64,000 bases of DNA from Dermatophagoides farinae. Lineage: Eukaryota > Arthropoda > Arachnida > Sarcoptiformes > Pyroglyphidae. Positions 48,401 to 61,028 of the stretch are shown one piece after another. The notes beneath the pieces were generated by a model that searched no databases, was not told the DNA's origin, and saw only the letters and a program-made list of their open reading frames with translations. The stretch lies in the NCBI RefSeq assembly GCF_024713945.1, contig NC_134683.1, positions 1,292,501-1,356,500 on the forward strand, in the 5' to 3' direction. The stretch's first letter is position 1. The number at the start of each line of letters is the position of its first letter. The position numbers and the translations under genes are program-made.

Positions 48401-51264
48401 CCTAAATAAATCAATAAATCGTTGAAAATTTTATTTTTTTTTCCATTCAAAATTAGCTTCAATATTGCTTACTTTTGATTCGGCATTTGAATTGGCCGAA
48501 TATTCCAACAATGTTGTAGCAATATCAATCTGATTTTTACGTGCAGCAATATGTAAAGGTGTATAGCCATTTTTAGCTGTTGCATGTGGTGATGCTTTTT
48601 CCTCCAATAACAATAATGCAATGTTTACATGATCATAATGGGCAGCACAATGTAATGGTGTTACATTATTCTATTTGTGTCAAATGATCATTTTATTAGT
48701 GATTTGTTTCATCGAAAAAAAATCAATTATTCAAGCACATGAACAACGAACCTTTCCTTGGGCATCGACCGGTGCATTACGACTAATCAATAAACGAGCC
48801 ACTTTAATATTACCATATTTAGCTGCCAAATGTAATGGGGTGAACCCTTTCTGTAAAATTGAACGAATTGATTGATTTTTGAAATGAGACCATGAAATTG
48901 ATAATTATTGATATAATGCAAACAAAAAAAAACAACAAACCTTTGTTTGAGCAGTCAATGAAGCTCCATTATCGATCAAAATTGCTGCCGTTTCTTCATG
49001 TCCTTCTTTAGTAGCTATATGAAGGGCAGTATATCTTTACAAAATTGATTGATTGATTATAAAACGAACGAGTTATTATTAGTATTAGTAAAAATCAATT
49101 AATCGATTTACAATATACAATGAAATATACACTTACTGATCTTTAGTAATGGCATCGATCGATGCACCATGCTGTAACAGTAATGACACAATATCTGAAT
49201 TGCCTAATCTTGCTGCAATATGAAGTGGTGTTTGATTTTCCTAAATTATTTTTTTGTTAAAAAAATCATAAACAAGTGTAAAACAAACATAAACACAAAC
49301 AAATACATACCCGTGCTTTAGCATCGACTTGTGCACCATTACGTAATAATACACGTATAATATCCGTTTGATTGGAACGAGCAGCCAAATGTAATGGTGT
49401 TTCACCACGAATTGTTTGTACATCTGGATTTGCCATATGTTGAATTAAATAGATGACAATATTCATACAGCCCATAAATGATGCAACATGAAGTGGTGTT
49501 AAACCAGACTATTTATATGGTTTGTTTGTATTATGAATGATGAATGAAAACAAAATAAACGAAAAAAAAATTAATTAATCAATCTATATATATTGAGATT
49601 ATATTGATAAATAAATTCATTTACCTCTGTAGTTGCTTCAATAGATGCACCATGTTTGAGTAATAATTCAACAACTTTAATACGATTCTTTTTACATGCA
49701 ATATGTAATGGTGTAAAACCATTCAATGCACGAGCATTTGGATCGGCTTTTTTATCCAATAATAATTTAGCCACACGAACATGGCCACAATGTGATGCAA
49801 CATGTAATGGTGTTAAATAATCAACGGTAACATCATCGACTGGTGCTTTATAATCCAGCAGAACTTTTGCACAATCAATATGATCACCTTGTGCAGCCAT
49901 ATGTAAAGGTGCTAGACCATTCTATTTTTTGTTTGTAAATCATCGAAAAGAAAAATTAATTTTTAAAACCATTAACCGTTTTTTTTCTTTGAATTTTACC
50001 TTCGTTTTAGGTGAAATTGGTGCACCACGTTCAATCAATAATTGAACAACAGATTTATGTCCACTACGTGCTGCACAATGAAGTGGTGTTAATCCATCTT
50101 GTGTGGCTGAATCGATTTTTGATTTATAATCCAATAATAATGATACCATATTTCCTTTGCCCCATTTAGCAGCCACATGTAATGGTGTGATTTGATGTTT
50201 AGCAGCAAAATTAACATCGGCATTTTTCTCTAATAATAATGCAGCAATATTTTCATTACCATAATGTGAAGCAATATGAAGAGGTGTGAATCCCGATTTG
50301 GATGTTACATCCGGATAATGATCATTTTGTAACAATAATGTTGCCGCTTTACAATCATCTTTTTTAGCCGCTACATGTAATGCTGGTAATCGTACTTTGC
50401 CTTTTGTATCATTTTCCAATAAAACAGCTACAACACGATCATGGCCTTGTTGCAAAGCAACAGCCAATGGTGTGAAACCATCTTCAGTGGCTAAACTTTG
50501 ATTAGCACCATTGGCTAATAGATATTTGACAACACCATCATAATTTTCTTGTGCGGCCATATATAATGGTGTAAAACCATTTACAGATTGCACATTAACA
50601 TTGGCGCCATTTTGTATTAGAACTTTGACCACTTCATCTTGACCGGCTAATGATGCTATATGTAGTGCCGTATTTCCTTTCTATTAAAATGAAAAAAAAA
50701 TGATAATTTTAGAATTTTAAATTTAAAGTGTTGCAATCAAACCTTGGTTGCCGTATTAACATTTGCACCACGACGAATCAATTCGGTAACAACATGTACA
50801 TGACCTTCTTTAGATGCTAAATGTAATGCATTCAAACCATTTGCATTACAGGTATTGATATCAAAACTTCCTTTTAAATATTCCAGTACTTTATCCAAAT
50901 TTCCAGCACGTGCAGCACGTAAAAAACTGGCAACACCATCGGTCTAGAACAAAGAAAAAAAAATTATTAAAAAATGAAGAAATAAACAAATCAGGTAATC
51001 ATAAACAGATTATTATATACACACAATCACTATAGTGATTGATTGATAATCTAATCAAAACCAAAAACAAAAACAAAAATCGAATCGAGAAAAAGTAAAC
51101 AATGATCCAGAATGTTTCATCTTCATCATAATCATTACCTGATGATGTTGTACATGATGATGATGTACATCATTGACAGCAGGATGTGTTGCTGATGATG
51201 TTTGTTGTTGTTGTTGTTGTGGTGGTGGTGGTGGATGGTGTTGAATTTGAGTTTCAGTTACCAT
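36488..51264 (-). CDS. Ank2: Ankyrin, long type (24 repeats, ZU5, UPA)
   Basis: Exons fitting phase: 51264-51139, 50943-50743, 50680-50000, 49921-49625, 49508-49311, 49240-49137, 49034-48941, 48850-48752, 48670-48473, 48401-48105, 48040-47758, 47362-47186, 46845-46711, 45709-45592, 45180-45043, 44537-44520, 44394-44170, 44107-43944, 43864-43653, 41657-41453, 41343-40399, 40337-40158, 40083-40012, 39809-37530, 36765-36488; about 2574 residues. Ankyrins tie membrane proteins to the spectrin cytoskeleton. About 24 ankyrin repeats (TPLHLAA pattern) occupy residues 43-830. The linker has [10 protein letters not shown] and [11 protein letters not shown]. The ZU5 region starts at [12 protein letters not shown], the second ZU5 at [10 protein letters not shown], and UPA in the 41343-40399 exon ([25 protein letters not shown]). 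The tail of about 1000 residues is Ser/Asp/Gln-rich. I find no death domain, which canonical ankyrins have. The Ank2 symbol (rather than Ank1) rests only on the long tail. Confidence 0.9.
37073..37287 (-). CDS. Ankyrin alternative 3' exon (cassette or terminal)
   Basis: An acceptor (CATAG) at 37288 opens a phase-compatible frame that reads [11 protein letters not shown] and ends at a TAG at 37073, giving an alternative C-terminus. A donor inside it (TATT|GTATAACG, last exon base 37117) would instead make a 171 nt, 57-codon cassette that keeps phase 1 into the 36765-36488 exon. Both uses, and skipping, are compatible with the splice signals. Confidence 0.45.
42549..43652 (-). CDS. Ankyrin exon read-through extension
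   Basis: The exon 43864-43653 ends at VGLQ|GTAGGC, which splices in phase to AQPIPNELV at 41657. If that donor is not used, the frame stays open for another 367 codons to a stop at 42549. The extension begins [13 protein letters not shown], contains a basic aromatic patch ([14 protein letters not shown]) and long Asn/Asp/Gln runs. It would truncate ankyrin inside the ZU5 tandem and replace UPA and the tail. It may be a real retained-intron isoform or a chance open frame in CAT-rich DNA. Confidence 0.4.
   Translation of the reverse strand, partial: VGNNDNETNVANVKAKKRFYWNPFNWFRSCQCRNHNNKLNKQQNISRNNTNDDKDIRDEKILNKNDDNTITNAKTTTTTTTTITLPENDKIAVIVEGQQQQQKHDSLVIEKQKSDVNNNDHDDDDDDDDNDNVKSESKKTIEETLDTSSIIQPSSTTLISNITTVRSALDNMKSDPIVEPINNNNNRQHIKRDSKVELWVVINNNKMMKNDSNDDQMKLKNNDDDDDKTDRINDNNDNQQEQQQQQQQRRNNILHIVNIRPARHSLVVDVDDNDDRIAITDNIITNNNNDKSLTKILTTNNSIANKNNDDDDRKLLKKIKKEQKKKKESNDDDRDRNRIIIDNRRSTLISRTLNRLFPRVYLLSQTL
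44520..44537 (-). other. 18-nt ankyrin microexon
   Basis: The segment ACCATTAAAATGGAGAAA is bounded by TTTTTAAAG and GTGAGT and joins both neighbours in phase 2 (R-P-L-K-W-R-N before FLVSFMVD). It is needed for the flanking exons to link with a continuous linker into ZU5, although skipping it also preserves frame. Confidence 0.65.
45277..45302. repeat. (ATG)n microsatellite
   Basis: Triplet array inside an ankyrin intron. Confidence 0.85.
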
Positions 51265-52599
51265 TTTTTTTTGTGAAATAAAATTTTTTTTTTTTACAAT
51301 AAGATGACGGTAATGTTGAATAATGTGATGCAAATATGAAAATATGAAAACAAAATCAACAACAGACAAAAATCTAATCTAAAAAAAAGTTTAAAAATTT
51401 TTTTTCTGTCAAATTTTCAATGAATTCTTATTATTATTTGGTTTCTTTTCTTGCTGAATATATATGGACAACTACAAGGATATTTTTTATTGTCGTCAAA
51501 GATGAAAAAAAAGTAGGGCGAAAAAATAAATCAAACAACCCAAATCAATAATAAAAACAAGCAACAGCAAGATACAGTTGTTTTCTTGTAAATAAATGAT
51601 ATATATGACAAATCTTGATAATTGTGGACACACACACACACTCTGAAACATTCACTTTTTCAGTAAAAACCAGAAAGCAACAACGACAACAACAAGGTGA
51701 TATAAGAATGGCGATTAATAATAATGATGATGATGATGATAATATAGTCGTTGTCAGTGATACCAGTGTCTGTATGTGGATAAGAGTTTGATATCAAAAA
51801 AAAAAAATTTCTTTTGAAGGACTAAACAACGACGGATATCACTGTGACACAAAAAAAAATTTATATATATGACGATGATTCAAATCATTATCAATCAAAA
51901 TTCAAAGCAAACCAAGAACTAATCAAAGAAGTAACGAAAAAACGAAATATCCGCATTCAAAAAAAAAGTGAATATAATATATTCTCAGACTCTAACTCAA
52001 ATGTTCAAATGAAGAGAATATTTGTATATATATACCACACACATAGGTTTTAATGGCGTTTCATTCATTCAATTCAATTCAATTCACAATTGAATCTACA
52101 TGAATGTTGCATGACGTCATCATCAATGGTGTATCAAATCGATTCTATATAATTTTTCTTCTTCTTTTTTTCATGTGGACCAATCCAGAGCTATATATAT
52201 ATTGTGGATTTATCTGCAATGTGTAATTTCATAAGTTTCATTTGGCCAAGATGTCAAACGGGACGGTTATAATTCCCGGTTTGATATTTTTCAGAATTGA
52301 TAGAAAAAAAAAATTCAAGGTACATCAGCAGCAACAGCAGTAGTAGTAGTAGTGGTGGTGGTGATTTGTTATTTATTGTTGTTGTTGTTGAAACACAATG
52401 ATGACACACATTAAAAAAAAACCAGAATATTCTTCTTTCGTTATTGTTGTTTATTATGTTTTATTACTGATTGTCATATTTGGGATTTTTTTTTTGTTCA
52501 TCTTTTATTTCATCACGCAATTTGATCTTAAGTAAGGAAGTGATGATTTTGTTTTGTTTTTTTGGGGTGGATTATTTGGAACACGAAAATAAATAATGG

Positions 52600-52600
<1 letters not shown>

Positions 52601-52628
<28 letters not shown>
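52601..52628. repeat. (TG)n microsatellite
   Basis: Dinucleotide array within the ankyrin 5' region. Confidence 0.85.
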
Positions 52629-52630
<2 letters not shown>

Positions 52631-54059
52631 TGTTTGGTGTTTGAATGTCACCATATAATTTTCAAGAAAATCAAAATCATAATCAAATTCGTCAATGATG
52701 ACATGAAAAGTGGTGAAAAAGATCAATGAGAATGAATGAGTGAGCAAGAATTTAAATAAATCTCACACATACACACAAACAAACACAGCATGAACACTTA
52801 TTGCTGATTTGAGAAAAGAAATGTTTTCATTTCAAAAAAACAAAAACAAAAAAATCAAATTTTAATGATTTTCAATTCAACTTGTTGCTGTTTGATAAAG
52901 TTTTTTCTCTATGTGTGTTTGTTTATAATTATAAAAATAACTGACTGATGATGACTATTGAAAACATCCGAGCAAACAAAAAAAAAAAAAAAAAAAAATT
53001 CAAAGAATTGATCAGGCATTTGTCTATATGCAAACGCACATAACAACATCAAGTATTACACAACAACAAACAAACAAACAAACAAAAGTCGCATCAAACA
53101 CACACGTATATGAACATTTTGAAAAGGAAAAAAAAAATTCTTTCTCGCTGTCACTATGTGTGTGTGTGTTTATAATATGTTCGCGTATGGGGGGATGTTA
53201 TTGTTGGCAATGAGTTTTTTTTTATATTCAACATTCAATCACAAATGCCAACCGGTTATAGTTTTTTTTTTTTTTTTTTTTTTTGGTTTGATCGGGTTTT
53301 TTTTCACTCATTCATTCATTCGTCGTCGTCGTCGTCGTATGATGATGATGATGAAGATAAGATGAAACATATACACCAACACTTTTATAACAAATATATA
53401 ACAATAAATAAATAAACAATAAAAAACAATGATGATTATTATGTAATCAACACAGTGACTTATGACATTGAATTACTTTATTATTATCATTCGTTTTTCA
53501 TTTTCTTAATTCAATTGATGATGAAAAACAATTTTTAATTGATCATGATGATGATGGATAAAAATGCAGCAGCTTCAACTTTAATCAATCCAAATACAAT
53601 TCAATTATACATTTTTAAATCATTTTGAAATATGTCGACGATACCACTCTATCATCATATAACCAAAATAATAATGCATATATATATAAAACAAACAACA
53701 CATACCAATATATACACATATAAGGCTGCCTCACCCAAAAAAAAAAAAGAAATAACATCAACACCAGACCTTCATCCGACCAACCACAATTTTTTTTTGT
53801 GATGTGTTGATGATATAAACATCAAGATATCGTATGGAGTGTGTATATCCAACCAATAAATAAAAATAAAAATCCAGTTGTGTATGAAAAAGCTGTCTGT
53901 AATTCAGAAACAAAAAAATAGCTTAGAAAGCAATACGATCATTATTCTCTTTGGTATATAACACACACACATACATGAATGGTTTCAGTTAGCGCAAAGA
54001 GCATGGACCCGTTTTTTTTTGTATACATGCATGCATGTGAATGGATCGAGCCAGCTGTA

Positions 54060-54145
54060 TAAGCCAGCCTGTTTTACCTTTGGCTGGGTACCAAGCAGGG
54101 GGGGCGGCGCAGCCGCCACACCTGCGGGTTGATTGACCGCTCGGT
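54060..54145 (-). promoter_or_regulatory. GC-rich island with hairpin; possible 5' UTR exon
   Basis: This short stretch is markedly GC-rich against its surroundings. It contains GGCGGC and GCCGCC arms (54103-54108 and 54112-54117) around a GCA loop. On the minus strand CAGCCAAAG|GTAAAA at 54078/54077 resembles a splice donor. The island could therefore be a 5' UTR exon or core promoter for the shorter ankyrin transcript. Function is inferred only from position and composition. Confidence 0.25.
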
Positions 54146-54886
54146 TTGTTATTATTGTTGTTATTATATTATTATTATTATCAGGTTGTAAGGTTGGTTC
54201 ACAATGTCAAGTTTGACCGTTTTTTAATCGATCAATCAATCCAATCAATTGTGATCAGCCAACCAAAAAAAAAAAAAAAAGAATCAAAAGGTCAGGTCAT
54301 TCATTTATAGAACAGAATTCTTTGGACATGTCCAAAAGTCACCATGCTGTCTGCTGATTCAGAAATTTTTCGTATTTTAAAAAAAAAAAATACCAACCAA
54401 ATCACATTCATTGAAGAATTTTTCATTAAAAAAAACATTGTGCCATCTATCGATAGCGGATGGAAAATGTTTTTCAAAAAAAAAAAAAAAAATTCATGAC
54501 AATTATCCAGATTTTTGTTTCGTGACCAATAAAAATCATTTGGCTGTTTCATTGATCTTTTTATGATCATGATCATGATATAAATAATGGTCAATGATTT
54601 TTTTTGTTTGTATGTGTGTGTGTTTTTAATGAATGGCGTTGGTGTTTAATTTCAACGTAGTATTTTTTTTTTAGACACAAACAACACACATGTCATTTTT
54701 TTTTGTATTTCAATGGGGGTGTATAATTGGATGAAATTAAAAATCAAATTCATCACCAATAGCAACAACAATAGCAACAACAACAACAACAACTGATCTA
54801 CACATGTGTCAATGACCATAAGACAAACGAAATGAGGACAAAATTTTTTAAAAAAAAAAAACAAACAAAAAAACAAGACAACTTAC

Positions 54887-55165
54887 TGTTGATAAACTAC
54901 GGCAACGATTTGGTAATCGGAAACAGGCACCAAATAATTTTGATGATGATAAACGTTTACGAACACGTTTCGATAGATTCTCTTTACCATTGTAATCTTC
55001 CGATGTATTCGTCTTTGTTGTTGTTGTTGTTGTTGTTGTTTGTTGTTGTTGATATTGAAAATGGTAATGATTTTTATCATGATAATCATCATCATCATAA
55101 TTATTATAACCATAATCATCATCATAATCATCGTTGTTATTGTTGTTGTTGTTGTTGTTGGCCAT
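54887..55165 (-). CDS. Alternative ankyrin first exon
   Basis: A 93-codon frame starts at ATG 55165 with an Asn/Asp/Tyr/His-rich run, then a basic segment (LSKRVRKRLSSSKLFGACFR). It ends at TCA ACA|GTAAGT in phase 0. Ankyrin exon 50943-50743 also starts in phase 0 ([14 protein letters not shown]), so the two join without a break. The exon at 51264-51139 ends in the same phase, so the two are interchangeable N-termini. No other downstream minus-strand gene accepts it. Confidence 0.55.
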
Positions 55166-57441
55166 TGTCAGATTAAAAAATATTCACAACAATTAAAAAT
55201 TTTCACTGATTTAATCGAATGAATATAATGTTCTGAAATGATCATATACATGGACAACTTCATACAAATCAAAATGTTCAAATTGGAATGTGTGTGTGTG
55301 TGTTTGATTGAAATCTAGATCAAAAGCCAAAAGAATCGATCTTTGACCCAATATATTTGGATTATTGCAATGATAACTGGTCACTGTTGATGGTGGTGAA
55401 TTTACATTTGAAGATGAAGATAAATATTATTAGATGGGCGCGACCCGCTATTTTGATGATGATGAAACAATAATGTGAATGATGATGATGTGAATGAATG
55501 AAAAACATTAATTGAGGCTATTATTATTTCAAAAAAAAACCAACAACAAACGAATCGATATTGATAATAATAATAATAATGATTATGATAATGATAATGA
55601 TAATTGCCAAAGTAATGATGATAATCAAATTGAAAATCGAAACATGAATAATAATAATAAAAATGGACAAAAATAGAACATCATCATCATCATTGGATTT
55701 TTGATTTTGTTCTGATTCTGGTTCTTCGTTTCGTTGTTCTGGTTGTTCTGGTTGTTTTCGTTGTTTGGTTCGGGCACATCATCATCATGATTAGTTGATG
55801 TTCATTAATAGAAAAAAATTGTATTTTCAATGGAAAGAATTTATTCATTTTGTTGTAATTTATTTTTTTTTTGTTCATTCAATTACCACAAATTCCATTC
55901 AGAATTTGTTTATTTCATTTGATGATTGATTTTATATAACACACACATGAATGGATGATGATTTTGCTTCCTTGAAATTGAAAAAAATCAATTTTTCTCC
56001 TTGGCATTCGAATTTCGAATGTTTTTTTTTTTGGTTTTGAGAATTCGATTCGAATGATTCGATCTCTGTCACTTGTGTGTGTGTGTGTGTGTTTGTGTAT
56101 CTATCACCATCATTCGGTGAGATTTTTTTTAACGTTCTGATTTTTCTGATTTTTTCATTTCATTTCTATTTCATTGATAGTGGGGTGTGTGTGTGTGTCG
56201 GTGTGTGTATTGAAACCTAAATTTTATCAACTAGAACGTGATTTGAAATGTTCGCGCGTTCATCATCATCATCATCATAATCATCATTTCTGTCCAATCA
56301 TCATCATCGTCGTCGTCGTCGTCGATAGTGATACAATCTCATTAATTCTATATTGTTCTCAAACACCATTCATTCATTCATTTTCGATATATTTTTTCAA
56401 GTATCATATTCTATTGGTTGATGTTTGAAAATCATTTCTTTCTTTTGTTCATTGATGATGATGATGATGATGGTTTTCCAATCACCATTTTCCAGCTTAT
56501 CCAGGTTTGTTTTTTTTCCACATTTTATGAAAAAAAAAAATAAAATTTTTATGATTGGCCATATGCGCGCGTTCACAGCATATATATGCTGAACTAAGTA
56601 ATGTAAATTTCGAAAATTTGCTTGAGGCTAATTACTTAGGCTATCTACTACAACGACGACGATTGGCGTCAAGCAGTCTGCAAATGTAAATTCCACGTAA
56701 AGTTCAACACATACACACACAAACAGCTGTCAAATAAAGAGAGAAAAAGAAAATTCTTTCCACTAAAATCTTATAAACATTCTTCATTACTAACGCGGTC
56801 AAGGCCCATATGGCATTTATTCTGTAATTTAGCAAAATGAAGAAAATTCTGCAAATTAATATTTGCACAGGTGTCAAAGGATTGTTTATGTATGTGTGTG
56901 TGTGTGTGTGTGTGAATGCGGGGGAAAATTGGTAATTTTCACCACCACACGCTGATTATCCAACAACAACAACAACAACAACAGCAAAAAATCAATGAAT
57001 ATTGATGTTGTTGTTTATACAGGGTAAATAAATGCCGAACACCTATCTATAGGTCGTCCAATATATAATATTATTATTGGCCTTATGGCCTTAATGAATT
57101 TTTTTTTCTTGTTCGTTTGTGTTGACAAATTTGTTTGTCAACTACCGCTGTGATTATGTGTGACATATTTGTGACACACACACACACACTCAAAATGATT
57201 ATCTCTTTTTTCGTCACTTTTAATTGATTTTTATTGAGAAAAAAAAATGAGCGAAAGAGAAAACATTTGAATATATAGAAATTCTTTTTTTTACATTTTA
57301 AATTACATTACATTAATTAATTGATTGGTAATTGATTAAATTATCAAAAAAAAAATGAAACAAATAAAAGTGCTGAGATATCAAAAAAAAAAAAAACAAT
57401 TGGCTGGTTGGTGATGGATTGGTCAATATGTAGTGGTCGAA
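55166..57441. other. Intergenic, ankyrin upstream / protease downstream
   Basis: No supported gene. It holds CAT/ATG arrays, GT arrays (56078-56092, 56889-56912) and some less repetitive sequence at 56570-56880. It probably contains the distal ankyrin promoter near 55200. Confidence 0.5.
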
Positions 57442-57447
57442 TTTATT
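57442..57447 (-). terminator. Poly(A) signal of the TSP1-protease gene
   Basis: AATAAA on the minus strand 47 nt after the protease stop codon. Confidence 0.5.
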
Positions 57448-57493
57448 TTATCACAGGATTTTATCGAATAACAAATTGATTGATTGGTTGTTT

Positions 57494-58649
57494 TCAATCC
57501 AAATTTTCCATTATAGTTTTACGTATCCATTGTACGACATTCGGTACTTTTGCATAGATGCCATATTTATTCTTTTTACCACATCCTTCACCAAAACTTG
57601 TAATACCATAAAGAAACCATTTTGTATCCGTTATCGTTGTTGATGTTGTTGATGATGATGTAGATTTTTTACTAAATAATAATGGACCACCACTATCACC
57701 TGCACAGCTATCGATTTTTCCTTTTTTATAGCCAGCACAAACCATATTATTCGATATCATGTATTTATCTTTATAAACATTACGACAATCATCATTATCG
57801 GCTATCGGTACCTGTGCTTGATGTAATACATCACTACCAAACATTGCAGAATTTTTCCGTTTACCCCAACCAAGAATTGTACCAAGACTATTTGTTGGTA
57901 AAATATCCTGATCAGATGGTAAACAAATTGGCGATACAAAACGATTCATTTGTAATGGACGACGAAGTTTTAACAATGCAATATCATTATCCACTGTATC
58001 GGGATCATATTCTGGATGAACAAATAATGATGATACTGGTTCCTGTTGTTCTGAACCTTCCGGTATCATAAGATCATGTTCACCGGCACGAATATAAAGT
58101 CGACGACGAACACAATGTGCAGCAGTGATAACAAATTGTGATGTAATCAATGTTCCACCACAGAATGCTTCATGATTACGATTCAATATGGCAACAACCC
58201 ATGGCCATCGTCCTTTATTTGCTTCACGGCCACCAATTATACGTAACATACTGGCCAAATCATTACGTATAAATGAATGGCCACAAGTTTCATCATTAAT
58301 CATACGACTTGCATTTATTGATTGTCGATATGAATTTGTGTTTGTTGTCGTGGATGATCCATCCAAATCAAATTGTTGATGTTCATCTTCTTTGGATTTG
58401 AAATATTTTTCACAATTACTACCTTTTTTTGCACAGATAGCATCTTCATGTATTGTACTATTACCACAGATTTCTTTCATTTCACAAGTACGATAACGTC
58501 GTGTTTGACAATGTTCAGTACATGGTGACCATTTTGACCATTGTGAATAAACATAACTTTGTAGATGATAAAGTACTTTGAATTCAGTACCACCACGGCC
58601 ACGTCCATTACTGCTAACCCGATGGTCGCTGTTCAATTAATTGTTGATA

Positions 58650-58681
<32 letters not shown>

Positions 58682-59109
58682 AAGCGGATGAATTTGGTCG
58701 ACATCGATCACCAGTACAACTACGTTCCTCTTTCTGTATATTCGATTGACAATCGGATGGTCGGATACAGATTCTGGTACGAACTTGTTTACATCGTTTA
58801 CGACAACGTGACCAACTTGACCATTCACTATAGATTGATGTTGATTGATTATTTTCATTACCATTATTAATAATAATCAATGTAGAATTATCATTCGATT
58901 TTACAGCTGGTTCTTGATGATTATTGGTGAATATAGTCGATGAAATTTGTCCATTCATTGAAATTAATCCCGGTCTCTGTTTGAGTTAAAATATTAGATT
59001 CGAATGAAAACAAAAATTGATTCGATTAGTATTCGTTGATCAAAAATGAAAAAATAAAAATACCAACCATACGACCAAGTCTAATACGACGACATTCAAC
59101 CAGAATCAT
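57494..59109 (-). CDS. Trypsin-like serine protease with two TSP1 domains
   Basis: Proposed exons are 59109-59068, 58976-58619 and 58575-57494, about 493 residues. The protein is likely a secreted, zymogen-type protease. The first TSP1 repeat begins YSEWSSWSRC and has six cysteines. The second begins YSQWSKWSPC. An S1 domain starts at R|IIGGREA (about residue 246), with catalytic His in TAAHC, Asp in DNDIALL and Ser in GDSGGP. Asp in DSCAGDSGG predicts Arg/Lys specificity. A Cys before the cleavage site (ETCGHS) probably tethers the pro-region. The TSP1 repeats lie in different frames; a 43 bp GTTAGC...CAAAG gap restores frame but is very short for an intron. No signal peptide is seen at MILVECRR, and an acceptor lies just upstream, so 5' coding exons are probably missing. 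Confidence 0.8.
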
Positions 59110-59935
59110 GGTCGATTCTATTGACAGGAAAAAAAGATGATAATTCTAAATAATAATTGTTTCATTCTGAATTCTGTAGCGAACAAAAATCCACTATGTA
59201 AAAACAAAAACAACAACAAAAAATATGTGCGCGATCAATCAATCAAATAATGATAATCAATCGATCCAACATGTGCAAGGTGCATACAACGAATGAAATA
59301 TCATCAACTTTGAACATTTTCATTTTAAACCTCCAAAAGAAAATTTTTCTTACCTTTTACTAATGTATGTTTGTATGTGTGTGTGTGTGTGTGTGTGTGT
59401 GATCACCTGAATTTTTTTTTCAGTAAATTCTTGATCATTTTATTTTTATTCAAACCAGAAATAAAGCCATATATATAAACGCACGTGAATGAATGAATGA
59501 ATGAATGAACTGAAATGTGCATGTGCATGTGCATGTGCATGTATTGGAAAAAAAAACCGAGCAGGTGTCATGGGTCAATCATTATTGCTGTTCTTCTTCT
59601 TTTTTTTTCTTCTTCTTTATTTGTCTTATTATTAGAGATGAAGAAACGAAGAAATATTAACCACCGACCGGGATCGACCGAAACGTACACACACACACAC
59701 ACACACACATACACCGGTGTGGTTGGTGTTGATCCGTTTAACCACCATCATGTGTATTTGGTAAGAAATTCTTAATAAAAAGCTTTATATATATAAAAAA
59801 AAGAAAGAAAATAATCTCAAGATTTTTTTTTCTTTTAACTTTACATTTATAATTTGTTTTTTTTTTAATTTTTACTATAGTCAAAAGTTTGTACACCTGA
59901 ATTAATGAATTAACGATACACACCCAATGAATGGC

Positions 59936-59968
<33 letters not shown>

Positions 59969-61022
59969 CAGGACAAGATAGATATATTGTCTTTTGGCTA
60001 ATCAAACAAATTCAAAAAGATCAGAAAGTAAGAAAGAAAAAAACAGCAACATACAGATTAAGAATAATTTTTTCTTGCTTTAGATGTTTACCATAAGATG
60101 AAATGGTCGATGTCTTTCAATATGAACTCATAAATCGCGCCATAATTCAATAAATCGGTGATTTATTTTCCAATAATAATAATAACCAAAATAGAATGGT
60201 TTGTTTTTTTTGTTAACCATCAACATCATGATCAGTTAAGAAGATTTTGGCCACATTTGAATCACACAGATGTTATTTTTTTTTCTCGTTATTGTTCATG
60301 TTGCTAAAACATTATTTTATTTTTTTTTTTTTTTTGGAATCCGATTCTGATTTTCATTGGAAAATCAAATCAAAATTGAATAATGAAATGGGATCCACCC
60401 AATTGAATTTTTCGATCGCGATTGGCTTTTTTCGAATAATCAAAATCCGAAACGAAAATCCTAAATTTGAATTTAAACAAATTATATCTTCATGGTCATT
60501 ATCAATGTTTGACATCATAATCTTGTTGATGTTTGTGTGTGTGTATGTGTGTGTTTACCATGTTGTTGTTTGGTCATGGATTTATACATTTTGCTATACA
60601 AAGAAAGATGTGTTTAGCAGAAGAGAAACAAATTTTTTTTTTTTTGGACACCAAGTGAGAATTTTCTTGTTTTGCTTCGTTGGTAATCATCATCATCATC
60701 ATCATCATGGCACAGGTGCGCAAGTTTTTCGATGGCCATCTATTCCAGGTATGGATGATATTTGAATATTTTTTTTCTTGTTCAAGTCAACAAATGGCCA
60801 CATTATTATTATTAATAGTCAACAGGTTTGTTGTACATTAGGGTTTTCAAAAAAAAAAAAAAAAATTCTTGGACCCGGGCAAATAAACAAACAAACAAAC
60901 AGAGAAAAAAAAACATCACCTGGTTTAAACAGACGGGCCTAGATGTGAATTTGAAACATCCATTCATTTCATCATATATGAAAGGTAGGGTTTAAAATTT
61001 TAAAAATTAAAATTTTTTTCAT
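59110..61022. other. Intergenic, low-complexity
   Basis: No supported coding exon. It holds GT arrays (59377-59401), ATGA and ATGTGC arrays near 59486-59542, and poly-T tracts. A donor-like AAAAG|GTAAGA on the minus strand at 59352 could end a 5' exon of the protease gene, whose signal peptide I could not place. Confidence 0.45.
59515..59541. repeat. (ATGTGC)n hexamer repeat
   Basis: Four to five copies of ATGTGC, directly after an (ATGA)n tract. Alternating purine-pyrimidine, so potentially Z-DNA forming. Confidence 0.8.
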
Positions 61023-61028
61023 TTTATT
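61023..61028 (-). terminator. Candidate poly(A) signal of the caspase
   Basis: AATAAA on the minus strand about 280 nt after the caspase stop; the nearest canonical hexamer I found. Confidence 0.35.

Larger units (their letters stand above)
51265..54886. other. Ankyrin 5' region / first intron
   Basis: This lies between the two candidate ankyrin first exons. It is AT-rich with CA arrays (for example 51630-51641), a (TG)n at 52601-52628, a T run at 53262-53284, and the GC-rich island at about 54060-54145. No other coding exon is supported. It is intron for transcripts starting at 55165 and promoter/5' UTR for those starting at 51264. Confidence 0.5.

Noticed and set aside
58614-58870. Plus-strand frame over the TSP1 exon
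   Set aside because: Antisense shadow of the protease gene, whose minus-strand frame has clear TSP1 cysteines.
60247-60765. 172-codon plus-strand frame with Phe and His runs
   Set aside because: It lacks an ATG at its start, and its composition follows poly-T, GT and CAT repeats.
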